From Toxoplasma gondii ME49 (lineage: Eukaryota; Apicomplexa; Conoidasida; Eucoccidiorida; Sarcocystidae), in NCBI RefSeq assembly GCF_000006565.2, contig NC_031467.1, positions 1,054,001-1,118,000 of the forward strand: a stretch of 64,000 bases of DNA, read 5' to 3'. Shown here one piece after another: positions 11,301 to 24,194 of this stretch. A program made the position numbers and the translations under genes. A model generated the notes under the pieces. It saw only the letters and a program-made list of their open reading frames with translations. It was not told the origin of the DNA and searched no databases. How positions within the stretch are numbered: position 1 is the first letter of the stretch; each line of letters begins with the position of its first letter.

Positions 11301-14300
11301 ATGCATGTCGATGTGTATATACATATGTATATATATATATATATTTATATATGCATACATATGCATACATATGCATATATATGTATATATATGTATATAT
11401 ATATATATATGCGTGTCTGTGTTTTTTCTGTGTAAATAAATGTTTAAATGTATTTCTGTGTACCAGGGGCATGCGGGTTTTCGGACTCTTTGGGGCAGTT
11501 AAACACACATGTACCTCTGCGTGGTTTTCTTGAGAGACAGTCGCGTTTCTTTCTCGTCGACCAGGGAGGTAAAGGTCGGGGCTCGCTTCTTCTCTCCACT
11601 AGTGTGGGTCTGCGCGGAGAGAAAGACAAGAAGAGATCGAGAGTCCACTTGCTTGTTGAAGGCAACCTGAGACGCTGGAGAGAAGGGGGAGCGACGGCGA
11701 AATCCAGAGGGCAGGAAGACAGGTGAAGTGAGGAGGGCCAAGGCCCGGCGGCTGCGAACTGAGTTCTTGCCAGGGAAGAACACAGACGTGGATGCGAGAG
11801 ACTGAAGAGGAGAAACTGGTGGGTGGCTTCTCGCGAGAGGGAGAATTGGGTGCCATTGTGGACAGGGTGCTCCGCCCTCTGCGGTGTTTGTACAGCTCGC
11901 GTCTTCAGTTCTCTCGGCGCTCTGGACACCAACAAAGTTCGGAACTACGGCGAGATGTTTCGCGTCGTTTGGGGGATGTTTCTCCACGGCGGCTGGATGC
12001 ACCTGCTGCTCAACGTATCGTGTCAAGCTCAGACCCTCTGGATCCTGGAACCTGTACGTCGTTTACCTTGAAACAACGCGCTTCGTTTGTTTTATCCTTT
12101 TCGATATAAAGCATTTACTGTATTGTCTGGACTGAAGTCGCCTCTTCTCTCTCGTGTAGCGCCGTCGTTCTCGAAGAGACACTTGGCCATCGGAATGCGA
12201 CCGGCCGTGTGAACTCTCGCTCATGTCTGTGTCGCTGCGGCCTCAAACGCATTTTCTGCGCATTTTCTGCGCATTTTCTGTCCCCGTCTGCTTCAAATTC
12301 ACCTTCGGTCGAGGAGACACACTGGTCGTTTTGGCGACCAGCCTCGACACCGCAGAAACTCTGTCTGATGTTCCTTCGCCTCCACGGAGACAGAGGTTCT
12401 GCTCTTCTTCTTGTTCGGCTCTGACTCCGATCAAGCACCCGTCGATGAACTCGAGGCTGTGCTCGTCTTCGTCGAGTTTGGCTTCCGTCAAGCCTCGACA
12501 CTCTGTCCCCCTTCTGGTCGTCCTCGCCTGTTCTCGTCTCCTGAAACTCTCTACTTGTCTCGCGCCTCCAGAGTGCTCTCCAGACATCCCTTTCTTTCTC
12601 TTCGGTTTTACAGGCCTGGGGATTTTTGCGAACGCTCTCGCTTTGGATCGTCGGCGGCGTTTCTGGAAGTCTTCTGAGCGCCGTGGCGAATCCTTGCACC
12701 GTCACAGTCGGATCGTCTGGCGCCTTCTACGGCCTCCTTGGAGCCCTCGTGCCGTTCTCCATCGGTGAGCTTTTCAACCTTCACAGTCTTCAAGCGCTTT
12801 TTGTTGATGTCTAGGTTTTCTCACAAACGCTGACGGTTTAAATCCTCTTTGTCGGTGGCTCTTCTTCTGTCGGTAACCTCTTCAAGTTGCTGTCCTTCTT
12901 CGCTGCGGCTCGTCTCCTCTCACAGTCCTGGTGTCGGCGGCTTTGTGGTTTCCTCCGAATGCCTCGGAAATTCAAAGTCTCCGAAGCCGCGGAAGAGAGC
13001 CTTTCCTGTTTTCTGTTCCGCATGCACCGAAACCTCCCGCTGCGGCTTGCTGTTCTGTCTTCAGAGTACTGGGATCACATCGCCAGCCCTGCCTGGTTCC
13101 TTTTCTGCGTCTCAGTCCTCGTGGTGAGTTTCGAGGAAACGTTGCTCGCAAAAATATCTCCTCCCTCTTCGGTATACGATAAATTCTCTGTATAAAATAT
13201 AAATAAATATGCATACATATATATACACATATACACATATATATTGTCTATGAGAATTTATGGGTATAAAAATATAAATAAATATATATGAGTTTATAGA
13301 TACATATATATATGTGTAGATGTATATAAACATTTATGTGTATTTATAAATATATATAGAAACCAATATATGAATTTATAAATAAATGTATATATATATA
13401 TGTATATATGTATATATATAGATGTATATCGATATCATTTGAATGTATGCATATATACATTGAGTTCATCCGAATTTGTTATGAAGACAGTCAAGATCTA
13501 CGTCAAACGTCCACGCGCTGAATACACGCCCAGAAGAAGCTTTTTTCAGATGTTCTTCTGCAACGTTCGACAGTAGAATTGTGTTGTGCATGTGAGCATC
13601 GCGATGGTCAGAGAATGTCTCACACGCTCGTCAAAGACAAATAGGGAAAGGTGCCTTTTTCCTGTTTTTTGTGAATCGTTTCTTTCGCCCGTTCTACCAC
13701 GAAACTCTCCCTTCCTCTCTCCGATGCTCTCCACTTCCAGTCTGATGTAACTTCGTTCCTCTTCCTGCCGTTTCACTTCTCTCTTCCAGTAGTTTCTCGC
13801 TTTCTCGCCGCTTTAGTCGTTCCCTCTCTCTTTTCTCCTCGAGTCTTTCTGCACTTGGCTGTTTTTTTGTCTCGTTTCTCGCTCGTTTTCCGCGCTGTGC
13901 CTCAGATGGTCGCGCAGTTCGGAAACATGGTTGGAGTCCAAGGAGTTGACAACAATGCCCATTTGGGTGGACTGATTGGCGGCCTTCTCTTCGGCTTCGC
14001 CACCATTCGCTCCGTTCATGCGTTCCGGTAAAGGCGCGCTGCCTGTACACCTGAGAATCGAAACGAACTTTGGGAGTCGCAAGTTGCGTCTCCCGACAGC
14101 GCATTCGATTTCGCTTCTCGAGTCTTCGCTTCTCGCCGCCTTACTGTCCTGACTCAGTTCACTACGAAACAATTGTGTGTTCGCATTCCTCAGGAATGCT
14201 TCGAAGTTCTCAAGTGTATTCTTACCTGTTTCCAGCCTCTCTACACATATTGATATATGTGGTGGTATATCTGCCTGGCTGGCATCCTCTCCTGCATGTG

Positions 14301-15203
14301 GATCTGTGGGTGTAACAGTATCTGTTTATCTTTCTTCCTCTATATACATGTAGAGAGAGTATAATTGCATGCATCTACAGACCTGAATTGTCGGCGTGTG
14401 TATGTATTTATATGTATAGGTAAGTGTCTGCATGCGCAGATGCATATATACGTATATATATATATATATGTGCTTCTGTATTTCTGTTTGCTTTGCTCGA
14501 CGACTTGTATATCCTTTCTGTGCGGCCTGATCTCTTTTTCTTTTTTATCTTTTTCCGGTCTTCTCTGCATGCGTTCTGGATTCCAGGTGGCAAGGTGTGG
14601 CGGAGCGCATGGCCTCGTCCACGCTATTCTGGTGGATGTTTCCCGCAGAGAAAAGGCGCTCTCTTCGAGAGGACAATCTCCAGAGAGGTGAGACGAAAAG
14701 GGAGGAACGAAAAATGGTGGGTCGCGACTCTGTTCAATCGGAGCGCAAGTGATGAGAGAAGATCCAGTCCGGCAAACAGATCAGCATGGTTCCCGCTCAA
14801 AAAGCGATGTCGATTTTTGAGACCCTTGTCAACGCCTCTCCCGCCAGAAACATGCTACAGATTCGTCCCTGTCTTTTTCCATTCTCTCTGTGTAAACGTA
14901 TACATTCGAGTGTTTGAACAGGCATGCATGCATTTGTACTTTCTTCTACGGTTCGAGATCGGTGTGCACTTCTCTGTCAGTGTAAGCGCATGCATTTATG
15001 CGTACCCTACATTATATATACATATATACATATATATATGTATATAGTACAGGCAAACATGCACATGCATATTCAAGTAGAACAGAGTACGTATGTATAC
15101 ACATATATGTATATATATATATATATATATGTATATTTATGTATATAGTACAGGCAAACATGCACATGCATATTCAAGTAGAACAGAGTACGTCTGTATA
15201 CAC

Positions 15204-15249
<46 letters not shown>

Positions 15250-16438
15250 ATTTGCGTGTGAAGATGTATAATCCTGTATGCGTACATATAACGTGTGACA
15301 TGTACACTTGCACAGAGGATGTCGTGTGTGTTTTGGAGAATCGCATGTGGTTCCGGTCCGTTTTTTCGATGCATGCAGTGGCTCGTGAAAGGGAAGAACG
15401 GTCATCTGGGCGCATTCCTCCGCCGAAATTCGTTTGGAAGTTCCGCGGTCACGAGCGCGAGTGGTGCGTCCGGTTCGCAGCAGCTGTGGGCCTGGTGAGT
15501 TTCCAGCGAATTCAGATCTTTCTTGGATCGTGACGTTTCTGTAGATGTCTTCTCGTCTCTTCAGTGAAAAAGGCCGATCGGTTATTCCTTTTGGAGCTGT
15601 CTTCGTCGTCACTCGCGAGCGCAGGAGAGAACCGCGCAGCGCCGACCTTCCGTCGGGTCGAGATGTTTAAAATGTCAAAGCACTTGGGAAGAGAGACACG
15701 ATCTCTTTTCTTCGACCAGCAGCTTCTCTGGATCGCTCGCGGTCCTCCGTATATCCATCGGTGTTCGTCCACTTCGTCCGATCTTCTACTTGTTCACTCA
15801 TCGAGAAGGACATGTCCGCCTCTCTGTATACCTAAACGGGCAAGGCAGACACACATAATACAAAATGATATATATATATATTTATTTATTTATGTAAATA
15901 TTTATCCTGGTGCATATGTGTACGTGTGTGTTTATGTCTGTATGTGCAGGTCACCTTCTGGTCGGTGTTGTGGCTGTATTTGCTGGTTCCGTCGTACTAC
16001 GAGTCTCTGAGTTCGCCGCCGGGCAACTTTTCTTTTTTGGGATCCACCGGCTGTCACTGCTGTCGAGTCCAGCCGTTCCCTGGAGAAGAAGACAAGCTTC
16101 CGGCGTTCCATCCAGTCCGTGTGAACAGAGGACTCTTCTGGTGTTTCGTCTCCGAGGGAGTGGCGAACCTTTTCTGCGGACGAAGCTCTGCGCTGAACCG
16201 CGGCGCAGATGTCTACGGACAAACGCGTCAATTCGAGGAAGCGCTGGGCGACCTCCCGAGCGCCCGAGCCGGCGAGGCTCCCCTCCGAATCGCGAAGGAA
16301 GAAGGCGAGAGCGCGAGCGTATGGCAGCGCCTAGTGAAGTCGGCAAAGAAAACGTACAACGCAGTTCTGGGCAACACCACGACGCCCGCAGCTCCTTCTG
16401 CGGCCGAGCTGGCACAGCAGACGAGGGCAGGCCAATAA
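8382..16438 (+). CDS. ROM5: rhomboid intramembrane serine protease, ROM5 type, ten exons
   Basis: Cleaves transmembrane adhesins within the membrane; the ROM4/ROM5 class acts at the parasite surface during motility and invasion. Exons: 8382-9400, 9971-10058, 10972-11194, 11896-12053, 12614-12764, 13065-13123, 13906-14027, 14587-14687, 15379-15494, 15950-16438. All junctions are GT/AG and phases agree; 2526 nt, 841 aa. Residues 1-322 form a Ser/Arg/Lys-rich cytosolic extension. The first membrane segment is about 323-342 and crosses the exon 1/2 junction. [12 protein letters not shown] matches the rhomboid L1/TM2 signature. Catalytic Ser is S531 in GSSGAFYG, and catalytic His is H585 in [12 protein letters not shown] further hydrophobic segment ([14 protein letters not shown]) near 685-698 precedes a Cys-containing loop and a basic tail. 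Length and N-terminal extension fit Toxoplasma ROM5 better than ROM4 (shorter). The symbol rests on recalled length and sequence, not on a search. Confidence 0.92.
11314..11411. repeat. TA-rich microsatellite in ROM5 intron 3
   Basis: Repeated (TA)n and GCATACATAT units within the intron between exons 3 and 4. It explains the Tyr/Ile-rich reading frames seen on both strands here. Confidence 0.9.
13194..13458. repeat. AT-rich repeat block in ROM5 intron 6
   Basis: About 265 bp of TATA, TAAATA and GTATATA units in the intron between exons 6 and 7. It has no coding content. Confidence 0.85.
15012..15262. repeat. 101-bp tandem duplication with TA tracts in ROM5 intron 8
   Basis: The segment beginning TAGTACAGGCAAACATGC at 15045 recurs at 15146, an offset of 101 bp. 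Both copies continue through the same AAGTAGAACAGAGTACGT stretch with one A/C difference, then run into (TA)n of unequal length. Confidence 0.92.
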
Positions 16439-17992
16439 GCGCGGCGAAGCAGAGAACAGAAGCGCTTCGAAGAGTCTGCGTCGACGAAAGAATGTCCGAC
16501 AGTAAAGAAGAAGGAGAGACATCTGCGTCGAGACTCTGCTCACCTGAGCGTGCGTGCAAGAAGAAGGAAGGCCATACACACCGCGAAACGATGACGCAGG
16601 GGGCTCACATGGTCAAAGGAGAAAAAAGCGAAGAGAGCGCGCCAGCGACGCTCCATTTGAAAGAACGTTCAGTGGCCAAAAAGGAATTCAGGATGTTGCA
16701 TCTCTTTCCTGAAGTTCTTCCGAGCAAAGTCCGTCCAGTCTCGAACGTCCTGCTTAGGTCGTTTTTTGCGAGCATGCATGCACCGCATCTTCCAGGAGGC
16801 GGTGGAGAGCCGAGGTGTGGCGACAGAGAACGGCGTGCAGTTCCTGTCAATATCGGCGGTCGGCTATTCGACGCCAGACGGTTTCGCGACTTCACCCGCA
16901 TCGTCTCTCCCTTTTTAAATGCATGCAGGTTCTCTTCTGCAGGTTTCAATGCGCCGCGTTTCGTCACAAGTCGCGAGTCAGACTCGCCTAGGGAAGAAAT
17001 GCAGTTGGTTTTCTCGCGCGAGGCGCAGGAGGTCCGTTTTATTTTGTGTCTCTTTTTGCTAGAGACTCGGCGAAGAGTGTTCGCCGATGGTCGACAAGTT
17101 CGACAAGTTGTCGAGTTCTCCCGATAATAGGCTTTGTCTGTGCCTTCTGTTTTTCCGCCATGCATGCAACAAAGGACCCGACAACGCTTGTCAATGCGAC
17201 ATGAGCTGGCCGAATCTTGCGGTGGAGACAGAAACATGCAGCGACTCCCCATCGATACTCCCAACAGAGGGGGAGGAGAGAATGGAAGGAAAGGAACAAA
17301 AACGAGACAGACAGAGGAAGGAAGCAGAGAAAACGAGGAAGGAAATCGGGAACAGTCACGGCACACAGCCAGTGCAGTGGAGCAGAAAAAGGAGCAAGAA
17401 GAGAACGTAGTGGAGAGACAAAGGAACTGAGAAAGAGGCAGGGACAAGAGCGTCACAGAAATTCTGTTTTAAGAGCTAGACAGCCGAGCAAAGCTAGCGA
17501 GCACCGCGACATCTGAAAAAAAGATCTCTTGAGTTCAGATAAATGCTTCTGTGCAAACCGATTCCATTCGCCAGGCAGCTCTCCTTCCTTCGCCAGGGGC
17601 AGGCTGCCACCGCCAGAGTCCTTCTACGGAGAGAGAGAAGGAAAGATGAGAGACGCGACCCGGAGCGTTCGCGCTGGCGGGGATCATCTTCGTTTTCCAG
17701 AGAACGAAGGCAAGCAGAAGGAAAGAACAACAGGAATAAGAAGCCTGGAAATGCCCGTTCCATTCGTCCTTGCTTCAGAGTTGTCGCTCTCGAGACTTCC
17801 GTTAAAAGACCTCAAGCGCAGAAAGGAGACACCCACGGGCAGTCGAGACCCGGTCCCTCGTGTTGCCGACACCGCGCCACAGTCGCCAGAAAATCGAAAA
17901 AAAACTTCTTTCTGAGACGAAACTCTCGCGAGAGAGTCCAAATAAAATAACCGGCCTTTCATATTCAAGTACACACTCTCAGAGCTGCGTAA

Positions 17993-18048
<56 letters not shown>

Positions 18049-18950
18049 GTATGTATTGCAGTGTCTACAGACGTACATGTAGATCTACAACTATGTCGAC
18101 GTAGAAATATATAGAGAAAGAGAACAAGAAGATATATAAATATTCAAAGATGTTTAGATAGGGAACTATTCTTGTATATATAGAGAGAGCAATACCCACA
18201 GATATATGTATATGCATAGATCGGATACGTCGATATATACATGAAATACAACTCCATTTATGTATAATATATATATATATATATGTATATATATGTGGAG
18301 GTGTGCTTCTGGATGCACAGTGCAGGCTAGGAGAGAAGCTGGAGGTCCGCGAAAACGTGATTCGAGAATCTCTCTATAGGCTGGGTTCATGTGGACGCAC
18401 GGAGTTTCGAGTTTTAAAAGGTTTTCACAAAATGCAAAGTAGATGCGCGCACAGACAATTCCCCTCAAGGTCTCAGTGTACCTGTACAAAAGCGTCGACA
18501 CATTAACGCATCATCACATGCACTGCACTACACACTCGAAAAGATGTTAATACATACGTCAAGTCCATATAAATAAACAAGTATATGCACACAGTATACG
18601 CGTATATATGGATACACGATACTTTTTGATAAAGGGTGCATACACGTATATATATATATATACATACAATTGTATATTCATATAGATAAATGTATACAGA
18701 AATGTATACACTTTTACGTATGTATGTACAAATAAATGTGATGCATATGCATGCCATTTGTGGTTCTCTGAAGCCTTGTATGTGTGTGTGTCTGTCTTTC
18801 CTTGACTCTTCCGCGCCTGCTGAAGCTCGCGTCTCCGGGCGTCGCTGCGGATGTGAGGCATGACAGAGCTTTCCGAGTAGCTTTTTCTTGAACGGTGCTT
18901 CTCCAACTTTTAGAGTTTTCCAGCAAGCGGTCCGAGACCGGGCGCCGCTC
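16439..18950. other. convergent spacer between ROM5 and Clp1
   Basis: Both flanking genes end here, so it should contain two 3' UTRs and little else. Open frames on either strand lack domains and splice logic. It contains TGCATGC motifs near 16772, 16919 and 17159, and TA tracts at 17995-18046, about 18260-18296 and about 18645-18665. Confidence 0.55.
17995..18046. repeat. (TA)n microsatellite
   Basis: About 20 perfect TA units followed by GTATATATACATG. It lies in the convergent spacer. Confidence 0.95.
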
Positions 18951-20512
18951 TCAGTTCAAGTCCAAAAAGAACTTCATTCCCTTTAAGTCACCCGGAACGA
19001 TGAGGAAGTTAGACGGTAGCTGGCCTCCAGGAAGAGCCGGCGAGTGAACGTCCATCACGTAGGTCGGCGCGCCTTCGTTCTCGCCGAGCGCCGACGGCAT
19101 TTCCTAAGGAGGTGAAAAAAGAGGAAAAATCGGGAGAAAAGTGAGGCTAAACAGGAACGGTGGAAAAGTAAGGAAACTGTCGATGCAGAGAAACAACGAG
19201 GGAGAGAAAGAACCTCGGTGCTTGTCAAAAGAAGCATCGAGTTGCTGCCAGCGCTGAGGGGTGCTGGGGCTTGTCAGCTAGAGGCTCGGTTACGACCAAA
19301 CATTTAACAGTTCCTCCGTTCGTCTTTCTCTTCTTTCTGTCAAATATACTTTTTCTCCAGTTCATGGTTCTCTTCTCCCTGCCAGCTGCCTTCGCCGGCC
19401 TCGCCTCGCTTCCTTGACTCTCTTCTTCTTCTTCCGCTCGCTCTAGTCTTCCATCTTCACTTCGTTTTTCTTTCCTCTCTGTTCGCTTGCTTTTCGAATC
19501 CGTTCCTTCATTTCGTCTTCTGTCACCCCTCCCCTTCTTCGCTCCTGCCGACGCGTTTCCTCCCCTCTGCTTCTCTGTCGTCGCTTCTCTTCTCTTCTCT
19601 TCTCGGTCTCCTGCCCTGCTCTCGTTTCTTCTGGAAGCCTCACCTCGACTTTGAAGACATGCAGAAGACAAGCGACATTGGAAAATTTCACGAGCGCCGG
19701 GTCGCGAGTTGCAGGCACACCGAGGAGCGCGTTCGCCAGCGAAAGTGGATTTCCTGTCCACGGCGAAACAGCGATTGGAGACTGTTTCTGGGACCTCACG
19801 TAATCTGAAAAAAAGAAGAAAGAGCGGCGACCACACACAACCCCACTGAAAGGACGCATACACACTTGCTTATGTGTGTAGACCTGTATTTATGTGCATA
19901 CAAATGCCTAAAGATATGAGCATATATGTTACGAAATACTGCCGCGGGGAGATATACACATATGTATGTTACATATATATATATATATATATATATATAC
20001 GCGTAAGCATTTATATATGTCTGCTCGTGCTTGTACTCGTCCACCTCTAGAAAACGCATACATCCAGGGACCGGTCTAGCAGCGCAGAAGCATGTATTTC
20101 AAATGTGCAGAGATTCATTGTCAGTAACAGTTTGTGAAGAGTGGAAGTTCAGAGAGGAATCGACTATGGAGTTGGAAGAATGCAGCAACGAAGCTCATGA
20201 GAGGAGAAAGCGCCCATCGCCCCCCACCACAGAAGAAAGGAAAGCGCAGCAGTTTCTCTGTGCCTCTCACTTTCCGCGTCTCTTCTTCTTTTGAGCATGC
20301 ACATAAATAGAGCTTTCTCTTCTCGCTTTCCTTCTCCCATGCCTCGTACGGAGACGTCAACAATTCGCGACTCGAGATGTAGTCTGGAGATGGGTGACTA
20401 GAGTTCGCATATACCGTGGAACCTTTCTGATCATTCTAGACATTGCTATGCCATATTTGTATTTAAGTGCATGGATGCAAATACATACGTCTATATACAT
20501 ATATACAAATAC

Positions 20513-20546
<34 letters not shown>

Positions 20547-23500
20547 GTATATATGTGAATATAATTGAAACGTATCCTGTGAATAGCGCATTCGCCGTCT
20601 GTCGATCAGAGCCACAGGCGTGACGAGGCGTTAGAAGCAAAAACGATTAGCAAGATCGGGCAAGAGAAAGCCGAGAGGCTTTGGGGTCTGCGATGGCCTC
20701 TTCTCCGTAGATAAGCCGACGCCTGACCTGCGGGGAGCGCCGAGAGCGGCGCCAGCTTCACGACTTCGAGTTGAACGAGGCTGTACTCTGAGAGACGCAG
20801 ACGAAGAGTTTGAGGTCTGAGACGGGTGCCTCCTTCGAGCCCAAGAAAGTAGCTGAGGACGCGCGAACGACGCAGTTGCCGGAGACGCGCGTTGTCGACC
20901 TGAATTCGAGGAGAGGAAAAGTGAAGAGAGAAGACAACGACAAGAAAAGCGGTCGCGGAAACCGTCTCGAAATGCAAAACGTTGGAAGCCGATTCCTCTA
21001 TGGTTTGCGGAGGCGCGCTGAAGCTTTAACTCCACAGAAATCGCCGACCGAAAAGAGAAACGGAGGACGCGAAAGCGAGGAAAAAAGACGAGAGGACCGA
21101 AAAAGAAAGAGAAAATTGAAGTATTGAGAGGAACATGTGACGCAAACGCAGAGCTGACGAGAGACGGCCTGAACAGGGGAGAAGTCAAACGCACGAAATA
21201 AATGTGAGGAGCAAGATGAAAGGCAAAAACACAGGGAGAAAGACGAAAGGAGTGACTGAGTTGGAGAGAGACCGCACGGAGAGAGGACATGTCGAACATG
21301 CAGCCGGAGGTATCGCAGATTCCCTGCTTTTTCCGCCACACTTCTGTTTAAAAGCAATGCGCGAACGCAAAAAAGATTGGCGGCAGGAGACGCAAATTTC
21401 TGCTTTTGATTTGTGGGGCGTCCTGTGGATCCACCTCAATGGTGGAGGACGCTTTTTAGAGATGTTTCGGTTGTGAAGAAAGCTATGGATTTCGAGAACT
21501 TCCAAGTGTTCGATGTTGAATCCGCATCTAAAGCTTTCGACAGCGAACCAAGCGTAGCAGCAGATGCGTTTGATGAATTCGATCTGTTTGATGATCTGGA
21601 AATTCTGATCTGGCCTCTCATCTCCACTTTCAAGAGTCGAACACAGTCCGGACCCTCTACTCGTTTCGTCGAGTTCGCCGTTCGCATACCGTGACAGCGC
21701 CTTCCATTTTTTTCAGGCCGATGACTTCGACTCGTGGATTTGGCGCGAAAGAAAAGTCCTCTTCGTCGTCTTCCTCGTCAGGTTTTCCTTCGCCTCCCTC
21801 CGCCGTCTTCGCCTCCACCTGCGCGTCCGTTCCGGCCGGCGCCTGGCCCTCTGCATGCGTTTGCGCTCTGGGTCTTCGCGAGAGAAGGCGACTCAAGGCG
21901 ATGTTTTCATTCGCAGGCTCCTCGAACGAACAGACGTCCTGGAGAGCGCGAAGCAGACTCGGATTGTCGACGACCAGCACGAGGTCGACGTTGAAGATTT
22001 CCAAAAGACGCGACACCAGCGCGAGGTTCGCTAGAGGCGGCGCGTTGATCAGCATCCCCGAGGCAGCGAGGAGACGACGCACATCGCCTTCCTTCTCTTC
22101 TTCGGCCTTGACAACGCAATGCTTCTCTTGGAGGTTCTGGGCGAAGGCCGCGTAGACGTTCGCGCTCAAACACTCGCAGTACCACTCGAAAAGATCTGCT
22201 GCATGCGTCGCCGGCGCCGAGGAAGCCGCGGCGTCCGCCGGCTCGAGAAATCCGTCAAAGTCCGGAAACGCAGCGCCCGGCGCATGCGTAACGCGAGGCG
22301 CCGCGGATCCGGCGACGCATGCAGCTTGTGCAGCCGGCGGCTCTGTTCTCCCGTAGAAGTAGACGAGAGGAAACTCAGGCTCCTCCAGAAAATTCAGCGA
22401 GTCCAAAACCGTCGCCCCCAGACACCCGGGCGGCAACTGCACCTGCGGCTTGTCCGCGCTGCCTCTGACGCGCAGACGCACAGTGGAGAGGCGAGGTACA
22501 GAGAGAGACAGAATCGGGGAGAGTCACGAAGGATTTGAGGGAGAGACAGAAGAAGCAGGAAACCGGCTGGGGCGATGGAACGCAGAAAGAAGAAGCTGTG
22601 TGAGGGAAAGAAACAAGAAACCATGAGAGGCGAGACGGAGGGAGAAGCGCTGCACTGGAAACGAGACCGTCGAACGCACGCAAGGCAGGATTCAGAAGAA
22701 AGACGAAGAGAACCGCAGGAAAAAGGGACACCGCAAATGCGAACGAAAAACCTTGAGTCTGCCGGACAGAGAAAGACGCATGCACAGTCTCTCGAGACAG
22801 CGAAAGAGGACGTTTGCACCCACTCGTTTTCTCTCTCGCCTCACCTCGGATCGAGTTCGACGTACATCGGAGACCATCCCGAGCGGATCGCGTAGTTCGC
22901 CAGAACCGAGCAAATCGAACTTTTTCCGCTGCAGCTGCTCCCGACGACGAGGACCTGCGAAGACGAGAAAACGCGTCCACGAAATAGGCTTTCTGGGACG
23001 AGAGAGAGGAACAAGGGAGAAGAAGAGAGGCTGGGGTGAGAGAACAAAGGCCTTTTTTCAAGGCGATGCGTTCTGCGCAGAGAGCAACGAGAGAAGAGAA
23101 GAAGGAACAGAGGGAGAGGATGCCAGAGAACCTTCAAAGTAACTGGATCTCTCGTTCTCCTGTGAAGAAAGCAACACACTCCTGCAAGTCGTGAGCTTGA
23201 ACGCAACGTCTTGTCCTCACGGTTGTCTCTCTCTCTCTGTCTCTCTGGGGTTCCTCCTTTCTCGCTGTCTCCGTCGACCTCTGTTCCTTTCCTCTCTTTT
23301 CTCCGTTTTCTCTCGCATGTCGTCTGTCGATCCCAATCTCGTCGGCTGCTCGCGTGCTCTTTTGCTTCATCTTTTGCCGGATTTTCTTTCCCCGCTTTTC
23401 TCTTTCTTTCCTCTATCCTTGCCTCTTCCTTCCTCCCCCTTACTCTTTCTTCTGTTTCCATCTGTTTCTCTCTCCCCGCCCAGTGTCCCCCCTCTCCGTT

Positions 23501-24141
23501 CGCGGTCTGTTTTTTCTCCTCTGCCTCGAGTGTAGCACATACGCGAGGCCCAACTGCGCGCCGGAGGGCAGCGATCTGTCTGCGGGCGTCGAGGATGGAC
23601 GACAGCGCAAGGTAGTCCTTCATCGATCCGTTCGGCGCCGTGTACTCCTGAGAAATCGAGCAGAGTCAGGAGAAAAAGGCTACGCGCCCCCATCCAAGAA
23701 GCTCCTCACCAACGCGAACACTAATCGAGAAGCAGGGCACCGGAAAAAGCAACTCGACATGCACAAAAGGACGCAGAAACAAATACATGAAGATGCATAT
23801 CTGCATGCAGCAAATAAGCATCTGTGTGCACCGTCACAGGGGGCGCGTTTCTTGCCATGTGTGAAGTGAAGTTGAGCCTCTGAAAACGAGGGGAAGACCG
23901 ACGGCGGGGAACATACCAATTTCCGAAAAGGAAGGCCACAGATAAATGCACACACAGACAAAGACGGAGACAGAGACAGAAATATAGACAGATAAATCGA
24001 GAGACAAACAGAGAGATACAGAAATAGATACATCCATACCTGCATATGTATGCATACAGACAGAGAGGTAGATAGAGAGAGGTGGAGAGGTAGACAGATA
24101 CATAGATAGATACAGATAGATACAGATACATAGATAGATAC

Positions 24142-24194
<53 letters not shown>

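Noticed and set aside
15910..17127. Open frame of about 405 codons on the plus strand overlapping the ROM5 end
   Set aside because: It overlaps ROM5 exon 10 in another frame and shows no domain; the ROM5 frame explains the shared part.
16605..17456. Open frame of about 283 codons on the minus strand
   Set aside because: It lies in the convergent 3' UTR region, is Cys/Ser/Phe-rich from a purine-rich opposite strand, and has no domain.
21413..21694. Acidic 93-codon plus-strand frame
   Set aside because: It lies within a Clp1 intron and the edge of exon 5 on the opposite strand; no splice or domain support.
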